A DNA stretch of 64,000 nt from Vibrio tritonius. GTDB lineage: Bacteria > Pseudomonadota > Gammaproteobacteria > Enterobacterales > Vibrionaceae. The stretch is taken from NCBI RefSeq assembly GCF_001547935.1, contig NZ_AP014635.1:2976001-3040000 (forward strand), in the 5' to 3' direction. Position numbers and translations under genes: made by a program. The notes beneath the pieces were generated by a model. It did not search any database, was not told the DNA's origin, and saw only the letters and a program-made list of their open reading frames with translations. Shown here piece after piece: positions 1 through 13,933 of this stretch (its first letter is position 1; the number at the start of each line of letters is the position of its first letter).

Positions 1-96
1 AATTGTCAGCCAACTTGAAGTCGCTACCAGCGGTATCATCAATAAAGCTACGCAGCCTGATTTGGTATTCATCCAGTGAAGATTAAGCGTCGACAT
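1..96 (-). CDS. gspB: GspB-like type II secretion accessory protein (N-terminus only)
   Basis: Only the first 32 codons are inside the window; the gene runs off the left edge. Reading leftward from an ATG at 94-96, the start overlaps the last 14 bases of gspA in another frame, which is typical translational coupling. The visible residues include a short polar head followed by a hydrophobic stretch (VALLMIPLVA), fitting a single inner-membrane anchor. In Vibrio and Aeromonas the gene directly after gspA/exeA is gspB/exeB, whose product partners GspA in placing the secretin in the cell wall. The call rests mainly on position and the overlap. A second ATG nine codons in could be the true start. 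Confidence 0.6.
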   Translation of the reverse strand, partial: MSTLNLHWMNTKSGCVALLMIPLVATSSWLTI

Positions 97-1675
97 GAGT
101 TAGCTCCTCTAGCTTTGGAGCATCTTCTTGGCTCATTTCCTCAATTTTCTGTAGGGTGCGATTACCTGCTACACCATCAACATTCATATGTTGCCAGCGC
201 TGAAATAGCTCTACTCTATGCTGCAGTTCTTGGTCAAACTGGTTGTCCGAACGCAAAGGCATTTTTAATAACATGGCCAGTTTATTATCAAGTTCAGCGA
301 CATCATCGCCTTGCATTCCTAGCTTGAGAGTGCGATGAAACATGCGCTTCCACACTAAGGCATATTGCCCATGCCAATATGATTCAAGCCACTGTTTTTC
401 AATCTGGAACTGCTGTCCATCAATTAACACATCAACCCAATCCCCACGCCAGTGGGATAATACAACATAGCGAGCAGCCCCATTCACTTCCAACTGAAGA
501 ATAACGGGCATTTTTAATTCAGCAATGTCATCCCAGTCGCCTTCACGTGTTTCGCATTCCAATTGAGATGGTGCATCATCCTGACACATTGTATCGACGA
601 CGGATGCTTGATAGCCCCATAAACCAAACAAGGCGGTAACCGCAGGCTCTCTCTCACTGGCTTTTTCAAGCGCGCTCATGATGGCTTTTGGTATCTGCAC
701 TTGTTCGATTGGCTGAACCTTAGGTGGCAACGGATACCAACTATCGACAAGGTTTGCAGAAAACAATGGCCACACCAGCGTTAGCAGCACCGATAAACCA
801 ACGCCAACAGCTAAAGAGACAAGCCCTGGCACTGTCGATTTATTCGTGGAGGCTTGATAAACGGTCGATTGAAAACTCATGATTTGAGCGGTCGCCTGCT
901 TAACACATTCCACCGTAAGCGTCTTTTGTCCAGCTTGATAGGCCGCCTTTAAGGCCGCATCACACACCAGATTAATCAAGCGAGGAATACCATGAGTTTG
1001 AGTGGCTAGCCATTTAATTCCACTATCGGGGAACAGTTGAGCGTCACCACCAGCACACTCCAAACGAAACTGGATATACTGACGAACTTCATGCTTATCT
1101 AATGGCAGAATGTGGTAACGAGCTGTGATACGTTGCGCCAATTGGCGCAGTTGTGGCATTTGCAGCTTCTCTTGTAATTCGGGTTGGCCAACAAGTAGCA
1201 CCTTAAGTAATTTGCGCTGTTCGGTTTCCAAATTGGTCAATAAACGCAGTTGTTCGAGCACATCAGGGGCAAGGTGCTGAGCCTCATCAATGATCAGCAA
1301 GACCTGACATCCTTGTGCCTCTTGCTCAAGCAAATACTCGCCAAGAGACTGACTGAGCTGTTTTAAGGTCGCCTGTTCGGGATAACTTACCTCAAACTCA
1401 TCGCAAATCGCCTCTAGAAGCTCTCGCTCAGAAAAAGTAGGATTTAGAATAAAACCGCAACGAGTTGTATCGGGCAAGTTAGCTAACATGGCTTTGGCCA
1501 CTGTGGTTTTTCCCGTGCCCACTTCACCAGTGAGCATGGCAAAACCACCACCATCACCCAAACCCGATTGCAAATACGTCATCGCTTCTCGGTGACGATG
1601 ACTAAGAAATAGATAGCGGGAGTTTGGCACAATTGAAAACGGCAATTCGTTAAAGCCAAAAAATTCCTGATACAT
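83..1675 (-). CDS. gspA: GspA/ExeA-type AAA ATPase with peptidoglycan-binding domain
   Basis: 530 aa. The N-terminal half is an AAA+ ATPase: Walker A GEVGTGKTT at about residues 50-58 and Walker B LLIIDEAQ at about 126-133. A single hydrophobic helix follows near 283-306, and the C-terminal 450-515 region (LGMQGDDVAELDNKL, then VDGVAGNRTLQ) looks like a PG_binding_1 repeat. This cytoplasm-membrane-periplasm design is that of ExeA/GspA, which with GspB binds peptidoglycan and helps assemble the type II secretin. The opening MYQEFFGFNELPF is characteristic of the family. MshM of the MSHA pilus locus shares the ATPase half but lacks the wall-binding end, so gspA is preferred. It is divergent from cca across about 90 bp. 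Confidence 0.88.
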   Translation of the reverse strand: MYQEFFGFNELPFSIVPNSRYLFLSHRHREAMTYLQSGLGDGGGFAMLTGEVGTGKTTVAKAMLANLPDTTRCGFILNPTFSERELLEAICDEFEVSYPEQATLKQLSQSLGEYLLEQEAQGCQVLLIIDEAQHLAPDVLEQLRLLTNLETEQRKLLKVLLVGQPELQEKLQMPQLRQLAQRITARYHILPLDKHEVRQYIQFRLECAGGDAQLFPDSGIKWLATQTHGIPRLINLVCDAALKAAYQAGQKTLTVECVKQATAQIMSFQSTVYQASTNKSTVPGLVSLAVGVGLSVLLTLVWPLFSANLVDSWYPLPPKVQPIEQVQIPKAIMSALEKASEREPAVTALFGLWGYQASVVDTMCQDDAPSQLECETREGDWDDIAELKMPVILQLEVNGAARYVVLSHWRGDWVDVLIDGQQFQIEKQWLESYWHGQYALVWKRMFHRTLKLGMQGDDVAELDNKLAMLLKMPLRSDNQFDQELQHRVELFQRWQHMNVDGVAGNRTLQKIEEMSQEDAPKLEELTHVDA

Positions 1676-1763
1676 GTGCTCTTCTCTACCATTACAACTA
1701 GTCGCAAAGTATCATTGCCGACTATGTTTATCCAAATGTAATAACGATTTTTGAGGTTTTGTG

Positions 1764-2999
1764 GTGAAAATCTACTTAGTTGGCGGCGCCGTCCGCGATC
1801 AATTACTGCAACTTCCAGTTCACGACCGTGACTGGGTTGTGGTTGGCAGCACCCCGCAAGCTATGTTGCAATCAGGCTATCAATCGGTAGGAAAAGATTT
1901 TCCCGTTTTCTTACATCCGCAAACCAAAGAAGAATACGCCCTCGCCCGTACGGAACGCAAAACCGGCGTTGGTTACACGGGCTTTGATTGTTACTTCGCC
2001 CAAGATGTAACTCTTGAAGAAGATTTAATGCGTCGCGACCTGACTATCAACGCAATTGCCCAAGACCAAGATGGGAATCTCTATGACCCTTATCGAGGCG
2101 AACAAGATATTCGTGAACGCAAGCTTAGACACGTCTCCAGCGCCTTTGTAGAAGACCCTCTGCGCGTCCTGCGGGTCGCTCGTTTTGCAGCAAAACTGCA
2201 CCACCTCGGTTTTTCGGTCGCGAAAGAAACCATGGAGTTAATGCGAGATATCGCTAACTCTGGTGAACTGAATCATCTTACTCCAGAGCGAGTCTGGCAA
2301 GAGTGGCATAAATCTCTGACAACACCATCCCCCGAGAAGTTTCTAGAAGTACTTCATGAATGTGGTGCATTAGCCGTTGTATTACCAGAAATTGAAGCAC
2401 TTTTCGGAGTGCCACAACCAGCACAATGGCATCCAGAAATCGATACGGGTCTTCACACTCTAATGGTAACAGAACAAGCATCAAAGCTAAGTAAGGATGC
2501 TCAAGTACGCTTTGCCGCGCAAGTGCACGACTTAGGCAAAGGGTTAACGCCACCAACTGAGTGGCCCAGCCATAAAATGCATTGTCATACCGGACTTACT
2601 GTTATTCGTAAGCTCTGTGAACGCATTCGAGTTCCCAATGAGTTTCGTGATTTAGCACTAAGTGTTTGCCAACACCACACCAATATTCACAATGCATTGC
2701 AGCTCAAACCCCGCACTATCGTAAAAATCCTCCACGAGATGAATGTCTGGCGACGCCCTGAACGACTGGAGCAAATACTCGTTTGCTGTGAAGCGGATCA
2801 TCGTGGTCGACTCGATTTAGAGCACATTGAATACCCTCAACGCCACTACATGACACTGGCTTACCAAGCCGCTCTTGAGGTCAAGCCACAGCCAATCATT
2901 GCCGATGGCTTTGTGGGTAAAGATATTAGTGAAGAGCAGCATAGAAGGCGTATTGAAGTGGTGAAACTATTTAAGCAGAACTACCTCAACGCTGAATGA
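1764..2999 (+). CDS. cca: CCA-adding tRNA nucleotidyltransferase with HD domain
   Basis: 411 aa from the second of two adjacent GTG codons. The one at 1764 leaves 7 bases after TGAGG (1752-1756) and gives the family opening [12 protein letters not shown]; the GTG at 1761 would sit too close. It adds and repairs the 3' CCA of tRNAs in the cytoplasm. The nucleotidyltransferase core is at the N-terminus (GGAVRD, then DRDWVVVG and [10 protein letters not shown]), and an HD phosphohydrolase motif (VHDLGKG) sits near residue 254, as in E. coli Cca, which also has 2',3'-cyclic phosphodiesterase and phosphatase activity. It is monocistronic, divergent from gspA and convergent with eno. Confidence 0.96.
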   Translation: MKIYLVGGAVRDQLLQLPVHDRDWVVVGSTPQAMLQSGYQSVGKDFPVFLHPQTKEEYALARTERKTGVGYTGFDCYFAQDVTLEEDLMRRDLTINAIAQDQDGNLYDPYRGEQDIRERKLRHVSSAFVEDPLRVLRVARFAAKLHHLGFSVAKETMELMRDIANSGELNHLTPERVWQEWHKSLTTPSPEKFLEVLHECGALAVVLPEIEALFGVPQPAQWHPEIDTGLHTLMVTEQASKLSKDAQVRFAAQVHDLGKGLTPPTEWPSHKMHCHTGLTVIRKLCERIRVPNEFRDLALSVCQHHTNIHNALQLKPRTIVKILHEMNVWRRPERLEQILVCCEADHRGRLDLEHIEYPQRHYMTLAYQAALEVKPQPIIADGFVGKDISEEQHRRRIEVVKLFKQNYLNAE

Positions 3000-3082
3000 T
3001 CACCCGCGACAAGTCAAGGGGCTAAATAACCGTTCCTAATTATGCTCCAGTTTTACTCATCAGGCGGATGCTGATAAGCATC

Positions 3083-3112
3083 CCCCTCTTTGCCAAAGAT
3101 GGCAAAGAGGGG
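3083..3112. repeat. Perfect 13-bp hairpin between cca and eno
   Basis: Arms 3083-3095 and 3100-3112 are exact inverted complements around a 4-base loop. No T-run follows on either strand, so it is not a textbook intrinsic terminator, but it lies where cca transcription should end and may protect or define the cca mRNA 3' end. Confidence 0.6.
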
Positions 3113-3117
3113 CCCAT

Positions 3118-3145
3118 AAAAAAACGCCCCCAATGGGAGGCGTTT
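3118..3145 (-). terminator. Rho-independent terminator of eno
   Basis: Read leftward, a GC-rich stem (AACGCC...GGCGTT) with an ATTG loop is followed by seven T residues (the A-run at 3118-3124 on the + strand). It begins about 30 bases after the eno stop. Confidence 0.85.
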
Positions 3146-3175
3146 ATTAATCATGTATCAGAGCAAACTTAAGAA

Positions 3176-4489
<1,314 letters not shown>

Positions 4490-4551
4490 TCATTGAATTT
4501 AAATGTCAAAACTAAAGAGGTACCCGATAACACGGATACCTCCGTATCCTT

Positions 4552-6315
<1,764 letters not shown>

Positions 6316-6401
6316 TCAAACTGTATTAACGCAATAAAAATCACATCACACAGATTGAAGCAAATTTGTTCCAAAACAAATAATTACTCGCACGCGAACA
6401 A

Positions 6402-7199
6402 TTACTTAGTTTCACTCGCTTTGACTTGCTCCCAAAATCCGTCCAACTCAGAGAGAGAACACGCCTGCAGAGTTTTGTTATTGGCTCTGACATGCTGCTC
6501 AACACCCTGGAAGCGTCGAACGAATTTTTGGTTCGCTTTGCCCAGTGCGATTTCAGGGTCCTTACCCAAATGTCGCACCAAATTGACCGTTGCAAATAAA
6601 AGGTCACCCAGTTCCTCTTCAACCCTTTGCTCATTGATATCCACTTGCACCGCTTCTTCAACGACTTCGTCAATTTCTTCTTTGACCTTATCGACTACCG
6701 GCCCTAATGTATCCCAATCAAATCCATACTGACTGCATTTTTTCTGGATTTTATTGGCACGCGATAGCGCTGGCAATGAGACAGGAACACTATCTAAAAT
6801 ACTCTCTTCAACCACACCTTGCTGCTGTTTTTCTGCTTGTTTTTGCGCGGCCCAATTGGCATTCAATTCTTCTTGAGTAGTAAAGTTTTCATCACCGAAC
6901 ACATGAGGGTGACGACGCACTAGCTTCTCATTTACGCCCGCCACAACCTCATCAAAATCAAACAACCCTTTCTCTTGAGCCAGTTGACTGTAAAAAATCA
7001 CTTGGAACAGAAGATCACCAAGCTCTTCTTTGAGGTTGCCCCAATCTTGCTTATGAATGGCATCCACAACTTCATATGTTTCTTCTATCGTATGCGGAAT
7101 GATAGTCGAAAAGGTCTGTTTTTTATCCCAAGGACAGCCATTTTCTGGATCACGTAGCTGTTGCATGATCTGTTTAAGTTGCTCGATAGGTTGAGTCAT
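6402..7199 (-). CDS. mazG: Nucleoside triphosphate pyrophosphohydrolase MazG
   Basis: 265 aa from the ATG at 7197-7199. An ORF extension to a TTG at 7211 overlaps the GGAG ribosome-binding site of this ATG and is rejected. It hydrolyses (d)NTPs to NMP and pyrophosphate, a house-cleaning role; in E. coli it also tempers ppGpp accumulation. It has the tandem MazG architecture: the first repeat carries [12 protein letters not shown] and [10 protein letters not shown] with [10 protein letters not shown], the second EIDEVVEEA with [12 protein letters not shown]. It lies directly downstream of relA in the same orientation, but without mazEF between them, unlike E. coli. Confidence 0.94.
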   Translation of the reverse strand: MTQPIEQLKQIMQQLRDPENGCPWDKKQTFSTIIPHTIEETYEVVDAIHKQDWGNLKEELGDLLFQVIFYSQLAQEKGLFDFDEVVAGVNEKLVRRHPHVFGDENFTTQEELNANWAAQKQAEKQQQGVVEESILDSVPVSLPALSRANKIQKKCSQYGFDWDTLGPVVDKVKEEIDEVVEEAVQVDINEQRVEEELGDLLFATVNLVRHLGKDPEIALGKANQKFVRRFQGVEQHVRANNKTLQACSLSELDGFWEQVKASETK

Positions 7200-7285
7200 T
7201 ACTGTCTCCAAAAAATAAACGAGGTTGTCACTGTGAGTTTCAACCTCGTTTCAATGCTATTGCGATGCGCCACACTGGCGACGCC

Positions 7286-9508
7286 TTATCCTAATCGTTT
7301 TACTTGAATCACATCTTTGGTCGCTTCAATACGCTTCATTACGCGATCTAAAACTTCAGCACTACTTAATTCAAGTTCAAAGTCCATCACCGTCATCTGA
7401 CGTTTAAAATCACTGCGGCTTTTCATGCTGGTAACTTTTACTTTTTCATTTGCCAATAACGTCGTCACGTCTTTTAGCAAACCACTACGCTCCATTGCTT
7501 CCACACGCAATGTCAGCAAGTAAGATCCAACAAAACCACGTCCCCATACGGTATCAATAATACGCTCTGGTGCATGATGACGTAGCTCAGCAAGCTGTTC
7601 ACAATCACTACGATGCACTGAAATCCCGCGCCCTTGTGTGATGTAACCACGAATTTCATCGCCTGGAATCGGCTGACAACAGCGTGCTAAATGGGTCATC
7701 AAGTTATCGACGCCTTCCACCACTACAGCATCTTTATTTGGGGTAGCCCCGTGAGCAGGTTTATGCTCTTCTTGCTGAAGTTTTTCTAAGGCTAACTTGT
7801 CTTCTTCTTCCGCAGTTGGCTTATTCACTAACGCATTGATGTGATTAACTATTTGATTAATTCGCAAATCACCACTGCCCACACCAACAAACAGTTCATC
7901 TGTGGTATTCACATTGAATCGCTTAAGTGCATACTGCTCCGCGTCTTTCAGAGTGGCACCAATTTTAGCCAATTCTGTTTCCAGTATTTCACGTCCAGCT
8001 TCTAGGTTTTTCTCTCGGCTTTGCTTGCGGAACCAAGCATTAATTTTCGCCCGAGCACGACCTGAATGAACAAAACCTAGTGCTGGGTTTAACCAATCGC
8101 GTGATGGGTTTGGCTCGCGTGAGGTAATAATCTCAACTTGATCCCCCATCTGTAACTTATGAGTGAATGGAACAATGCGCCCAGCCACTTTGGCACCAAT
8201 ACAACGATGCCCTACTTCGGAGTGAATGTGATAAGCAAAATCCAATGGGGTTGAACCCATTGGCAAATCGACAACATCGCCACGCGGCGTAAAGGCATAA
8301 ACGCGATCATCAAACACCTGACTGCGCAATTCATCCAGCATTTCGCCAGAATCAGACATCTCTTCTTGCCAATCAAGCAGCTTACGTAGCCAAGTAATTT
8401 TCTCATCGTAACCACTACGACCTGCACTGGTTCCTTCTTTATACTTCCAGTGAGCAGCGACACCAAGTTCAGACTCTTCGTGCATCTGCTTGGTACGGAT
8501 TTGAATCTCGATGGTTTTACCTTCAGGCCCCAAAATTACCGTATGAATCGATTGATAACCATTCGGTTTAGGGTTAGCAACGTAATCGTCAAACTCACTC
8601 GGTAAGTGCTTGTATTTCGTGTGAACGATACCAAGAGCAGCGTAACAGTCTTGCAGTTTTTCAGCGATAATACGCACGGCTCGCACATCGAATAACTCAT
8701 CAAATGCCAAGCTTTTCTTCTGCATTTTGCGCCAGATACTGTAAATGTGCTTCGGACGCCCACTCACCTCTGCTTTGATGTTGGAGGTTTTCATTTCTTG
8801 ACGTAAATCGTCAACAAAATCTTTAATGTACTGTTCACGAACAATACGCCGTTCAGATAACTGCTTGGCGATCTGTTTGTAAGTATCGGGGTGCTGGTAA
8901 CGGAAAGCGTAATCTTCGATTTCCCATTTGAGCTGACCAATGCCCAAACGATTCGCCAATGGCGCATAGATATTGGCACACTCTTTCGCTGCCGCTCGAC
9001 GCACTTCATCTGGCTGATTTTTCACTTCACGCAAGTTACAGATACGTTCGGCCAACTTAATGACCACGCAGCGAAAATCGTCCACCATCGCCAATAGCAT
9101 GCGACGTACGTTGTCAACTTGAGCAGACGCTTCAGTACCATGCAGAGTAACGTTCAACTGCCCAATCGCGGCCATTTCTTCAACACCACGAATCAGCTTA
9201 ACAATCTCTTTGCCGTAAACTTCTTCAAGCTCTTCAAAATCTAGGATACCACTGGTGGCTATCGGCAATAGCAACGCGGATACGAGGGTCGCTTTATCCA
9301 TTGAGAGAGTGATCAATATTTCGATCATTTCTCGACCACGCCACAGCAACATAGCCGCTTGAGAGTTTCCTTCAAGCAACTCTTCACACTGACGGTACAC
9401 TTCCGTCAGTTTCGCTGCCACCTTGGGCTCTTGTTGCAAGCTAGCAATCCACGTTGCCAACTCAAACTGTTGATCTGGATTTAAGTGTGCGCTCCGTACC
9501 GCAACCAT
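7286..9508 (-). CDS. relA: GTP pyrophosphokinase RelA, (p)ppGpp synthetase I
   Basis: 740 aa, close to E. coli RelA (744). It makes (p)ppGpp on ribosomes with uncharged tRNA. Order of domains: degenerate HD-like hydrolase region (1-200), synthetase (about 230-350) with GRPKHIYSIWRK and NGYQSIHT, TGS (about 405-465, VYAFTPRGDVVDLPMG), Cys-containing region (ARCCQPIPGDEIRGY, near 600) and C-terminal ACT/RRM (660-740). The acidic EFDD in LPSEFDDYVANPKPNG is the ExDD form typical of RelA, not the RxKD form of SpoT and bifunctional Rel, so this is the synthetase-only enzyme. It sits between rlmD and mazG, as in E. coli. Confidence 0.97.
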   Translation of the reverse strand: MVAVRSAHLNPDQQFELATWIASLQQEPKVAAKLTEVYRQCEELLEGNSQAAMLLWRGREMIEILITLSMDKATLVSALLLPIATSGILDFEELEEVYGKEIVKLIRGVEEMAAIGQLNVTLHGTEASAQVDNVRRMLLAMVDDFRCVVIKLAERICNLREVKNQPDEVRRAAAKECANIYAPLANRLGIGQLKWEIEDYAFRYQHPDTYKQIAKQLSERRIVREQYIKDFVDDLRQEMKTSNIKAEVSGRPKHIYSIWRKMQKKSLAFDELFDVRAVRIIAEKLQDCYAALGIVHTKYKHLPSEFDDYVANPKPNGYQSIHTVILGPEGKTIEIQIRTKQMHEESELGVAAHWKYKEGTSAGRSGYDEKITWLRKLLDWQEEMSDSGEMLDELRSQVFDDRVYAFTPRGDVVDLPMGSTPLDFAYHIHSEVGHRCIGAKVAGRIVPFTHKLQMGDQVEIITSREPNPSRDWLNPALGFVHSGRARAKINAWFRKQSREKNLEAGREILETELAKIGATLKDAEQYALKRFNVNTTDELFVGVGSGDLRINQIVNHINALVNKPTAEEEDKLALEKLQQEEHKPAHGATPNKDAVVVEGVDNLMTHLARCCQPIPGDEIRGYITQGRGISVHRSDCEQLAELRHHAPERIIDTVWGRGFVGSYLLTLRVEAMERSGLLKDVTTLLANEKVKVTSMKSRSDFKRQMTVMDFELELSSAEVLDRVMKRIEATKDVIQVKRLG

Positions 9509-9579
9509 CGATATCGTCCTAAAGTCTGTTTACTGTTCAGCTGATGAGACACAGCCAATAAATATGAAGTTCATTGTTG

Positions 9580-10902
9580 CTAACGTTTTTTTACAAATAA
9601 CGCCATCGATTCTAAATGGCTTGTGTGAGGGAACATATCTAGCATCCCCAAACGAGCTAATTCGTAACCTTGATTAAGCAAACTCTGGCTGTCACGAGCA
9701 AGCGTAGCAGGATTACACGATACATACACGACTTTGCTTGCAGAAAATGCGCCAAGTTGCTCGATAATACCTGCAGCACCAGCACGAGCAGGATCGAGTA
9801 AAATCTTATCGAATTTCTGCTCTGCCCACGCTTGAGTCGTCATATCTTCTTCTAAGTTAGCTTGGTAAAAAGAAACGTTTTTCAATTGGTTAATTTGGGC
9901 GTTATCGCTCGCTTTCAAGACCATATCATCAATCCCTTCAACGCCAACGACTTCATGAGCTAACTTAGCAAGCGGTAAACTGAAGTTGCCCAACCCACAA
10001 AAAAGGTCTAAAACTCGATCACTCGACTCAACATCTAACCAAGCAATCGCTTGCTCCACCATTTTCCGATTCACACTTTGATTCACTTGAATAAAGTTGG
10101 TCGGCAAAAATGGTACCGTTACACCGTTTTCATCATAATAAGGGTCGTCTCCCCACACCTTAACTAATTGATTAGTTTCAGGCATAAGATATAAAGTTAA
10201 CGAGTTATCTTGTGCATAAGCTACTAATGCTGCGCGGTCTTTTTCAGCTAATGGTGCAAGATGACGCAGCACAATAACTGCCGTATTCGAACCACGAACC
10301 AATTCGAGATGACCTAACGTTTCTGGCTGTTGAAAGTCACTCAATAGCGTTTTAAGCGGGGCTAAATGATGATTCAATTTCGCATCTAACACAGGGCAAT
10401 CCGTAACATTAACGATATTTTTACTTGCACGTTGGCGAAAGCCAAAATCAAGATGCTTAACCTTTTTATTCCACATCATGCTCATACGTGCACGACGGCG
10501 ATACCCTTTATCTTCTGTGATTACTGGTTCAGAAAGCGTTAAGGTCTCACCGGAAAATTTACGCATCAATTGAGAAAGAGCTTGCTGTTTGTGTGCCACT
10601 TGCGCTGCACGTTGTAGATGTTGTAAATCACAACCGCCACATAACTGATAATGCGGGCAGAAAGGGTTAACTCGCTCTGGACTGGGCTCTAGCACTTTGA
10701 TTAATTTACCACGTGCATACTTACTTTTAGATTCAGTCAGTTGCATCAACACTTGCTCTCCAGCAAGAGCGCCTTCAATAAATACGGGCTTTTTATTGAG
10801 AAACGCGATCCCCGCACCTTGATGGTCAAGCTTTTCTACCTTGATTGCTTGATGCTTTGTATCGATTGATGTTTTCTTTTTCGGTTGGAAAAAACGCGCC
10901 AT
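9580..10902 (-). CDS. rlmD: 23S rRNA (uracil-1939-C5)-methyltransferase
   Basis: 440 aa. It methylates U1939 of 23S rRNA with SAM. A TRAM domain comes first (residues about 15-75, [15 protein letters not shown]). An iron-sulfur cysteine cluster [12 protein letters not shown] follows at about 80-95, with a further Cys near 170. The SAM-binding motif is [16 protein letters not shown], and catalytic signatures are [10 protein letters not shown] and [13 protein letters not shown] with the nucleophilic Cys. The family includes TrmA and RlmC; the N-terminal TRAM and Fe-S cysteines, plus the position directly upstream of relA as in E. coli, point to RlmD (RumA). It is divergent from barA. Confidence 0.95.
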   Translation of the reverse strand: MARFFQPKKKTSIDTKHQAIKVEKLDHQGAGIAFLNKKPVFIEGALAGEQVLMQLTESKSKYARGKLIKVLEPSPERVNPFCPHYQLCGGCDLQHLQRAAQVAHKQQALSQLMRKFSGETLTLSEPVITEDKGYRRRARMSMMWNKKVKHLDFGFRQRASKNIVNVTDCPVLDAKLNHHLAPLKTLLSDFQQPETLGHLELVRGSNTAVIVLRHLAPLAEKDRAALVAYAQDNSLTLYLMPETNQLVKVWGDDPYYDENGVTVPFLPTNFIQVNQSVNRKMVEQAIAWLDVESSDRVLDLFCGLGNFSLPLAKLAHEVVGVEGIDDMVLKASDNAQINQLKNVSFYQANLEEDMTTQAWAEQKFDKILLDPARAGAAGIIEQLGAFSASKVVYVSCNPATLARDSQSLLNQGYELARLGMLDMFPHTSHLESMALFVKKR

Positions 10903-11068
10903 GCTTACACTGCCTAAATCATTGTTATTTTTGCCGGGTTATCACTATTCTGCCTCTGGGTGATTGTCGAATACAGAGGAGTTGATTAAGCTAAACACTT
11001 ATCGGATAACTTGGGCACTTCGAATGCCGGTTATTTTCCCATATCCACACCATAATGTTTAGACAATA

Positions 11069-13873
11069 ATGATTCGATCCCGATATGGTTTGCGCGCACG
11101 CGTTATCACTCTAACCCTCGCCCCCACTTTAATCATAGGGCTATTACTGAGCGCTCTGTTCTCTTTTAACCGTTATCACGATTTAGAAACCCAAGTGATC
11201 AACGCCGGGGCAAGTATTATTGAACCACTTGCCATCGCCAGTGAAGATGCTCTGCGCAATGATAGTCGCGAATCGGCTCGACGAATCATCAGTTACGCCC
11301 ATCGTAAAAACTCTAAGTTTGTGCGCAGTATTGCGATTTTTGATGCGAAGAATGAACTGTTTGTCACTTCGAACTTTCATCCCAATTTCGAAGAAATGAT
11401 GTACCCGAGAGATAAACCGATTCCCGCCCTGAGCAGTTCGCAACTCGACGAAAACACTCTCATACTTCGCACCCCGATATTGGCCGAAAGTCGCTTGGTT
11501 GAAGGCAACTGGAACGAACCTAATGCACCTATTTTAGGTTACATAGCAATAGAACTCGATCTCACCTCATTACGGCTACAACAGTATCAAGAAATTTTTT
11601 CTGCTTGCTTGGTGTTGATTATGGGCTTAATCCTCTCTGGCGTTTTTGCATTTCGACTAATGCATGATGTCACCAAGCCTATCAGCCACATGAAAGATGT
11701 GGTGGATAGAATTCGTCGCGGCCACTTGGATGTGCGTATCGAAGGCACCATGCACGGTGAATTAGATGACCTAAAAAAAGGCATCAACGCCATGGCGATG
11801 TCCCTGTCGGAATACCATGTTGAGATGCAACACAGCATCGACCAAGCCACCTCAGATTTACGAGAAACATTAGAACAGCTCGAAATCCAAAACGTGGAAT
11901 TGGATATTGCCAAAAAACGCGCCCAAGAGGCGGCTCGGGTTAAATCGGAGTTCTTGGCCAATATGTCCCATGAATTGCGCACACCTTTAAATGGTGTCAT
12001 TGGCTTTACGCGCCAAATGCTCAAAACGCAATTAACCAATAGCCAACAAGATTACCTACAAACCATAGAGAAATCGGCGAACAACTTACTTAATATCATC
12101 AACGATATTTTGGACTTCTCCAAACTCGAAGCCGGTAAGTTAGCTCTAGAAAATATTCCATTTGAATTCCAAGACACCTTGGAAGAGGTGATTAACCTTC
12201 AAGCCACTAGCGCCCATGAAAAGGGGTTAGAAATCACCTTAAAAGTCGACTCGAAAATTCCTTCTGGGTTAGTGGGTGACCCACTGCGCATTCAGCAAAT
12301 CTTGACCAACTTGATGGGTAACTCGATTAAATTTACTGAGCACGGCAACATTGATATCAGTGTGGAAATGCGCTCACAGCGAGAAGACACCATTGAGTTG
12401 CAATTTATGGTGCGAGATACCGGGATTGGTATTTCAGAACGTCAGCAAGCTCAGCTATTCCAAGCCTTTAGTCAGGCGGATGCCAGCATTTCCCGTCGTT
12501 ATGGTGGTACTGGCCTTGGCTTAGTTATCACCCAGAAACTGGTCAGCCAAATGGGAGGGGAAATTAGTTTAACCAGCCGTTTACACCAAGGTTCCACATT
12601 CTGGTTCACCATTCGAGTTCATACCACTGATATGCCAATGAGTGACAGCTTGCTTGAAACGTCTGGTTTGGCTGATAAACAGTTACTTCTGATCGAGCCA
12701 AACATGCAAGCGGCCTCAATTGTCCAGCAAACACTGACCAGCACAGGTTTAAAAGTGACATACCGCTCCAGCATGCCAACTGAATCCGGACACTACGATT
12801 ACGTGTTACTTAATCTATCACCAAGCAAAGAAGTGGATATTGTCGAGATAGAAACTTGGATTCACTCGGCGCTACAGATGTCATCGAATATTATCATCGG
12901 TACACCAAGTACTGAGCTGGCATTAGCTGACCAACTTATGCAGCGCTTTCCTGTTCAATGTATTACTAAGCCAATTGCTCGGAAAAAACTGTTGCAGACC
13001 CTATTGAGTCATCAGCCGCAAAGCGTCGAGGTGGTCGAGTTACCACCAATGCCTAACCAAGATAAATTGCCGTTAACTGTGATGGCGGTCGATGATAACC
13101 CAGCCAACTTAAAACTGATTACAGCCCTACTCCAAGAACGAGTGGAATCTGTCATCAGTTGCAAAAATGGCTTAGACGCAGTGAAAGAAGCGCAAGTACG
13201 TCACTTCGACATTATTTTGATGGACATTCAAATGCCGCATATGGATGGTGTTACTGCATGCAAAGAGATCAAAAAAATCGCGCTCAACTCACAAACACCA
13301 GTGGTAGCTGTCACCGCTCATGCCATGAGTGGCGAACGCGATCGTCTTCTTAAAGCAGGGATGGATGATTACCTGACCAAGCCGATTGAAGAGCACATCT
13401 TGCAGCAGGTATTGGTGCATTGGAATCCCCATGCTAGCACCGATGAAGTGCAAAAGCTGGAGCTACCAGCACCACAATCCTCACAAGAAACAGATTCCGT
13501 ACCGGTGATGTATGAAGTGAATTCGGATTTGATTATTGATTGGCAAAACGCTTTACGCCAAGCGGCGAATAAACCCGACCTCGCTCACGAAATGTTACAG
13601 ATGCTGGTTGATTACATACCGCAGGTCAATCAAGTCATTGAGCAAGCTCTCGAAGATGATCAATTCCCGGCAGAGGATCTGTTACACCATGTACATAAAC
13701 TCCATGGTAGCTGTTCATACAGTGGTGTACCACGTTTGAAAAAAGTCTGCGCGACGCTAGAGCAAGCTCTACGCTCGGGAGCCACGGTTGCCGATGTCGA
13801 ACCAGAATTGTTTGAGATGCAAGATGAAATGGAAAAAGTGATAGAGGCGGCTCGAGCGCATCTAACAGCCTAG
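11069..13873 (+). CDS. barA: Hybrid sensor histidine kinase BarA/VarS
   Basis: 934 aa tripartite kinase, called VarS in Vibrio. A first membrane helix lies at about 12-34, a periplasmic sensor region to about 175, a second helix at about 177-197, then HAMP. The dimerisation/phospho-acceptor His is in FLANMSHELRTPLNG, at residue 301, followed by the ATPase with N, G1 (VRDTGIGIS) and G2 (GGTGLGLVI) boxes. The receiver domain has its phospho-acceptor Asp in IILMDIQMP (about 719), and a C-terminal HPt has HKLHGSCSYSG (His about 876). Phosphate passes His-Asp-His to UvrY/VarA, which activates CsrB-type small RNAs. It is monocistronic and ends in a terminator shared with acpS. Confidence 0.95.
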   Translation: MIRSRYGLRARVITLTLAPTLIIGLLLSALFSFNRYHDLETQVINAGASIIEPLAIASEDALRNDSRESARRIISYAHRKNSKFVRSIAIFDAKNELFVTSNFHPNFEEMMYPRDKPIPALSSSQLDENTLILRTPILAESRLVEGNWNEPNAPILGYIAIELDLTSLRLQQYQEIFSACLVLIMGLILSGVFAFRLMHDVTKPISHMKDVVDRIRRGHLDVRIEGTMHGELDDLKKGINAMAMSLSEYHVEMQHSIDQATSDLRETLEQLEIQNVELDIAKKRAQEAARVKSEFLANMSHELRTPLNGVIGFTRQMLKTQLTNSQQDYLQTIEKSANNLLNIINDILDFSKLEAGKLALENIPFEFQDTLEEVINLQATSAHEKGLEITLKVDSKIPSGLVGDPLRIQQILTNLMGNSIKFTEHGNIDISVEMRSQREDTIELQFMVRDTGIGISERQQAQLFQAFSQADASISRRYGGTGLGLVITQKLVSQMGGEISLTSRLHQGSTFWFTIRVHTTDMPMSDSLLETSGLADKQLLLIEPNMQAASIVQQTLTSTGLKVTYRSSMPTESGHYDYVLLNLSPSKEVDIVEIETWIHSALQMSSNIIIGTPSTELALADQLMQRFPVQCITKPIARKKLLQTLLSHQPQSVEVVELPPMPNQDKLPLTVMAVDDNPANLKLITALLQERVESVISCKNGLDAVKEAQVRHFDIILMDIQMPHMDGVTACKEIKKIALNSQTPVVAVTAHAMSGERDRLLKAGMDDYLTKPIEEHILQQVLVHWNPHASTDEVQKLELPAPQSSQETDSVPVMYEVNSDLIIDWQNALRQAANKPDLAHEMLQMLVDYIPQVNQVIEQALEDDQFPAEDLLHHVHKLHGSCSYSGVPRLKKVCATLEQALRSGATVADVEPELFEMQDEMEKVIEAARAHLTA

Positions 13874-13898
13874 ATAGAAGGAAAGATTAGAAGCAAAC

Positions 13899-13921
13899 AA
13901 GAGGTGGCGATGCCACCTCTT
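13899..13921. terminator. Convergent hairpin between barA and acpS
   Basis: Ten-base arms AAGAGGTGGC and GCCACCTCTT surround a 3-base loop. It lies 26 bases after barA and 13 before the acpS stop, so it probably ends both transcripts, although neither side has a long T-run. Confidence 0.65.
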
Positions 13922-13933
13922 GTGTATTGTGAA

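Noticed and set aside
4533..4548. GGATAC-CTCC-GTATCC hairpin between pyrG and eno as a terminator
   Set aside because: Its T-rich side is on the + strand, while both genes are transcribed leftward, so it would not end pyrG transcription.
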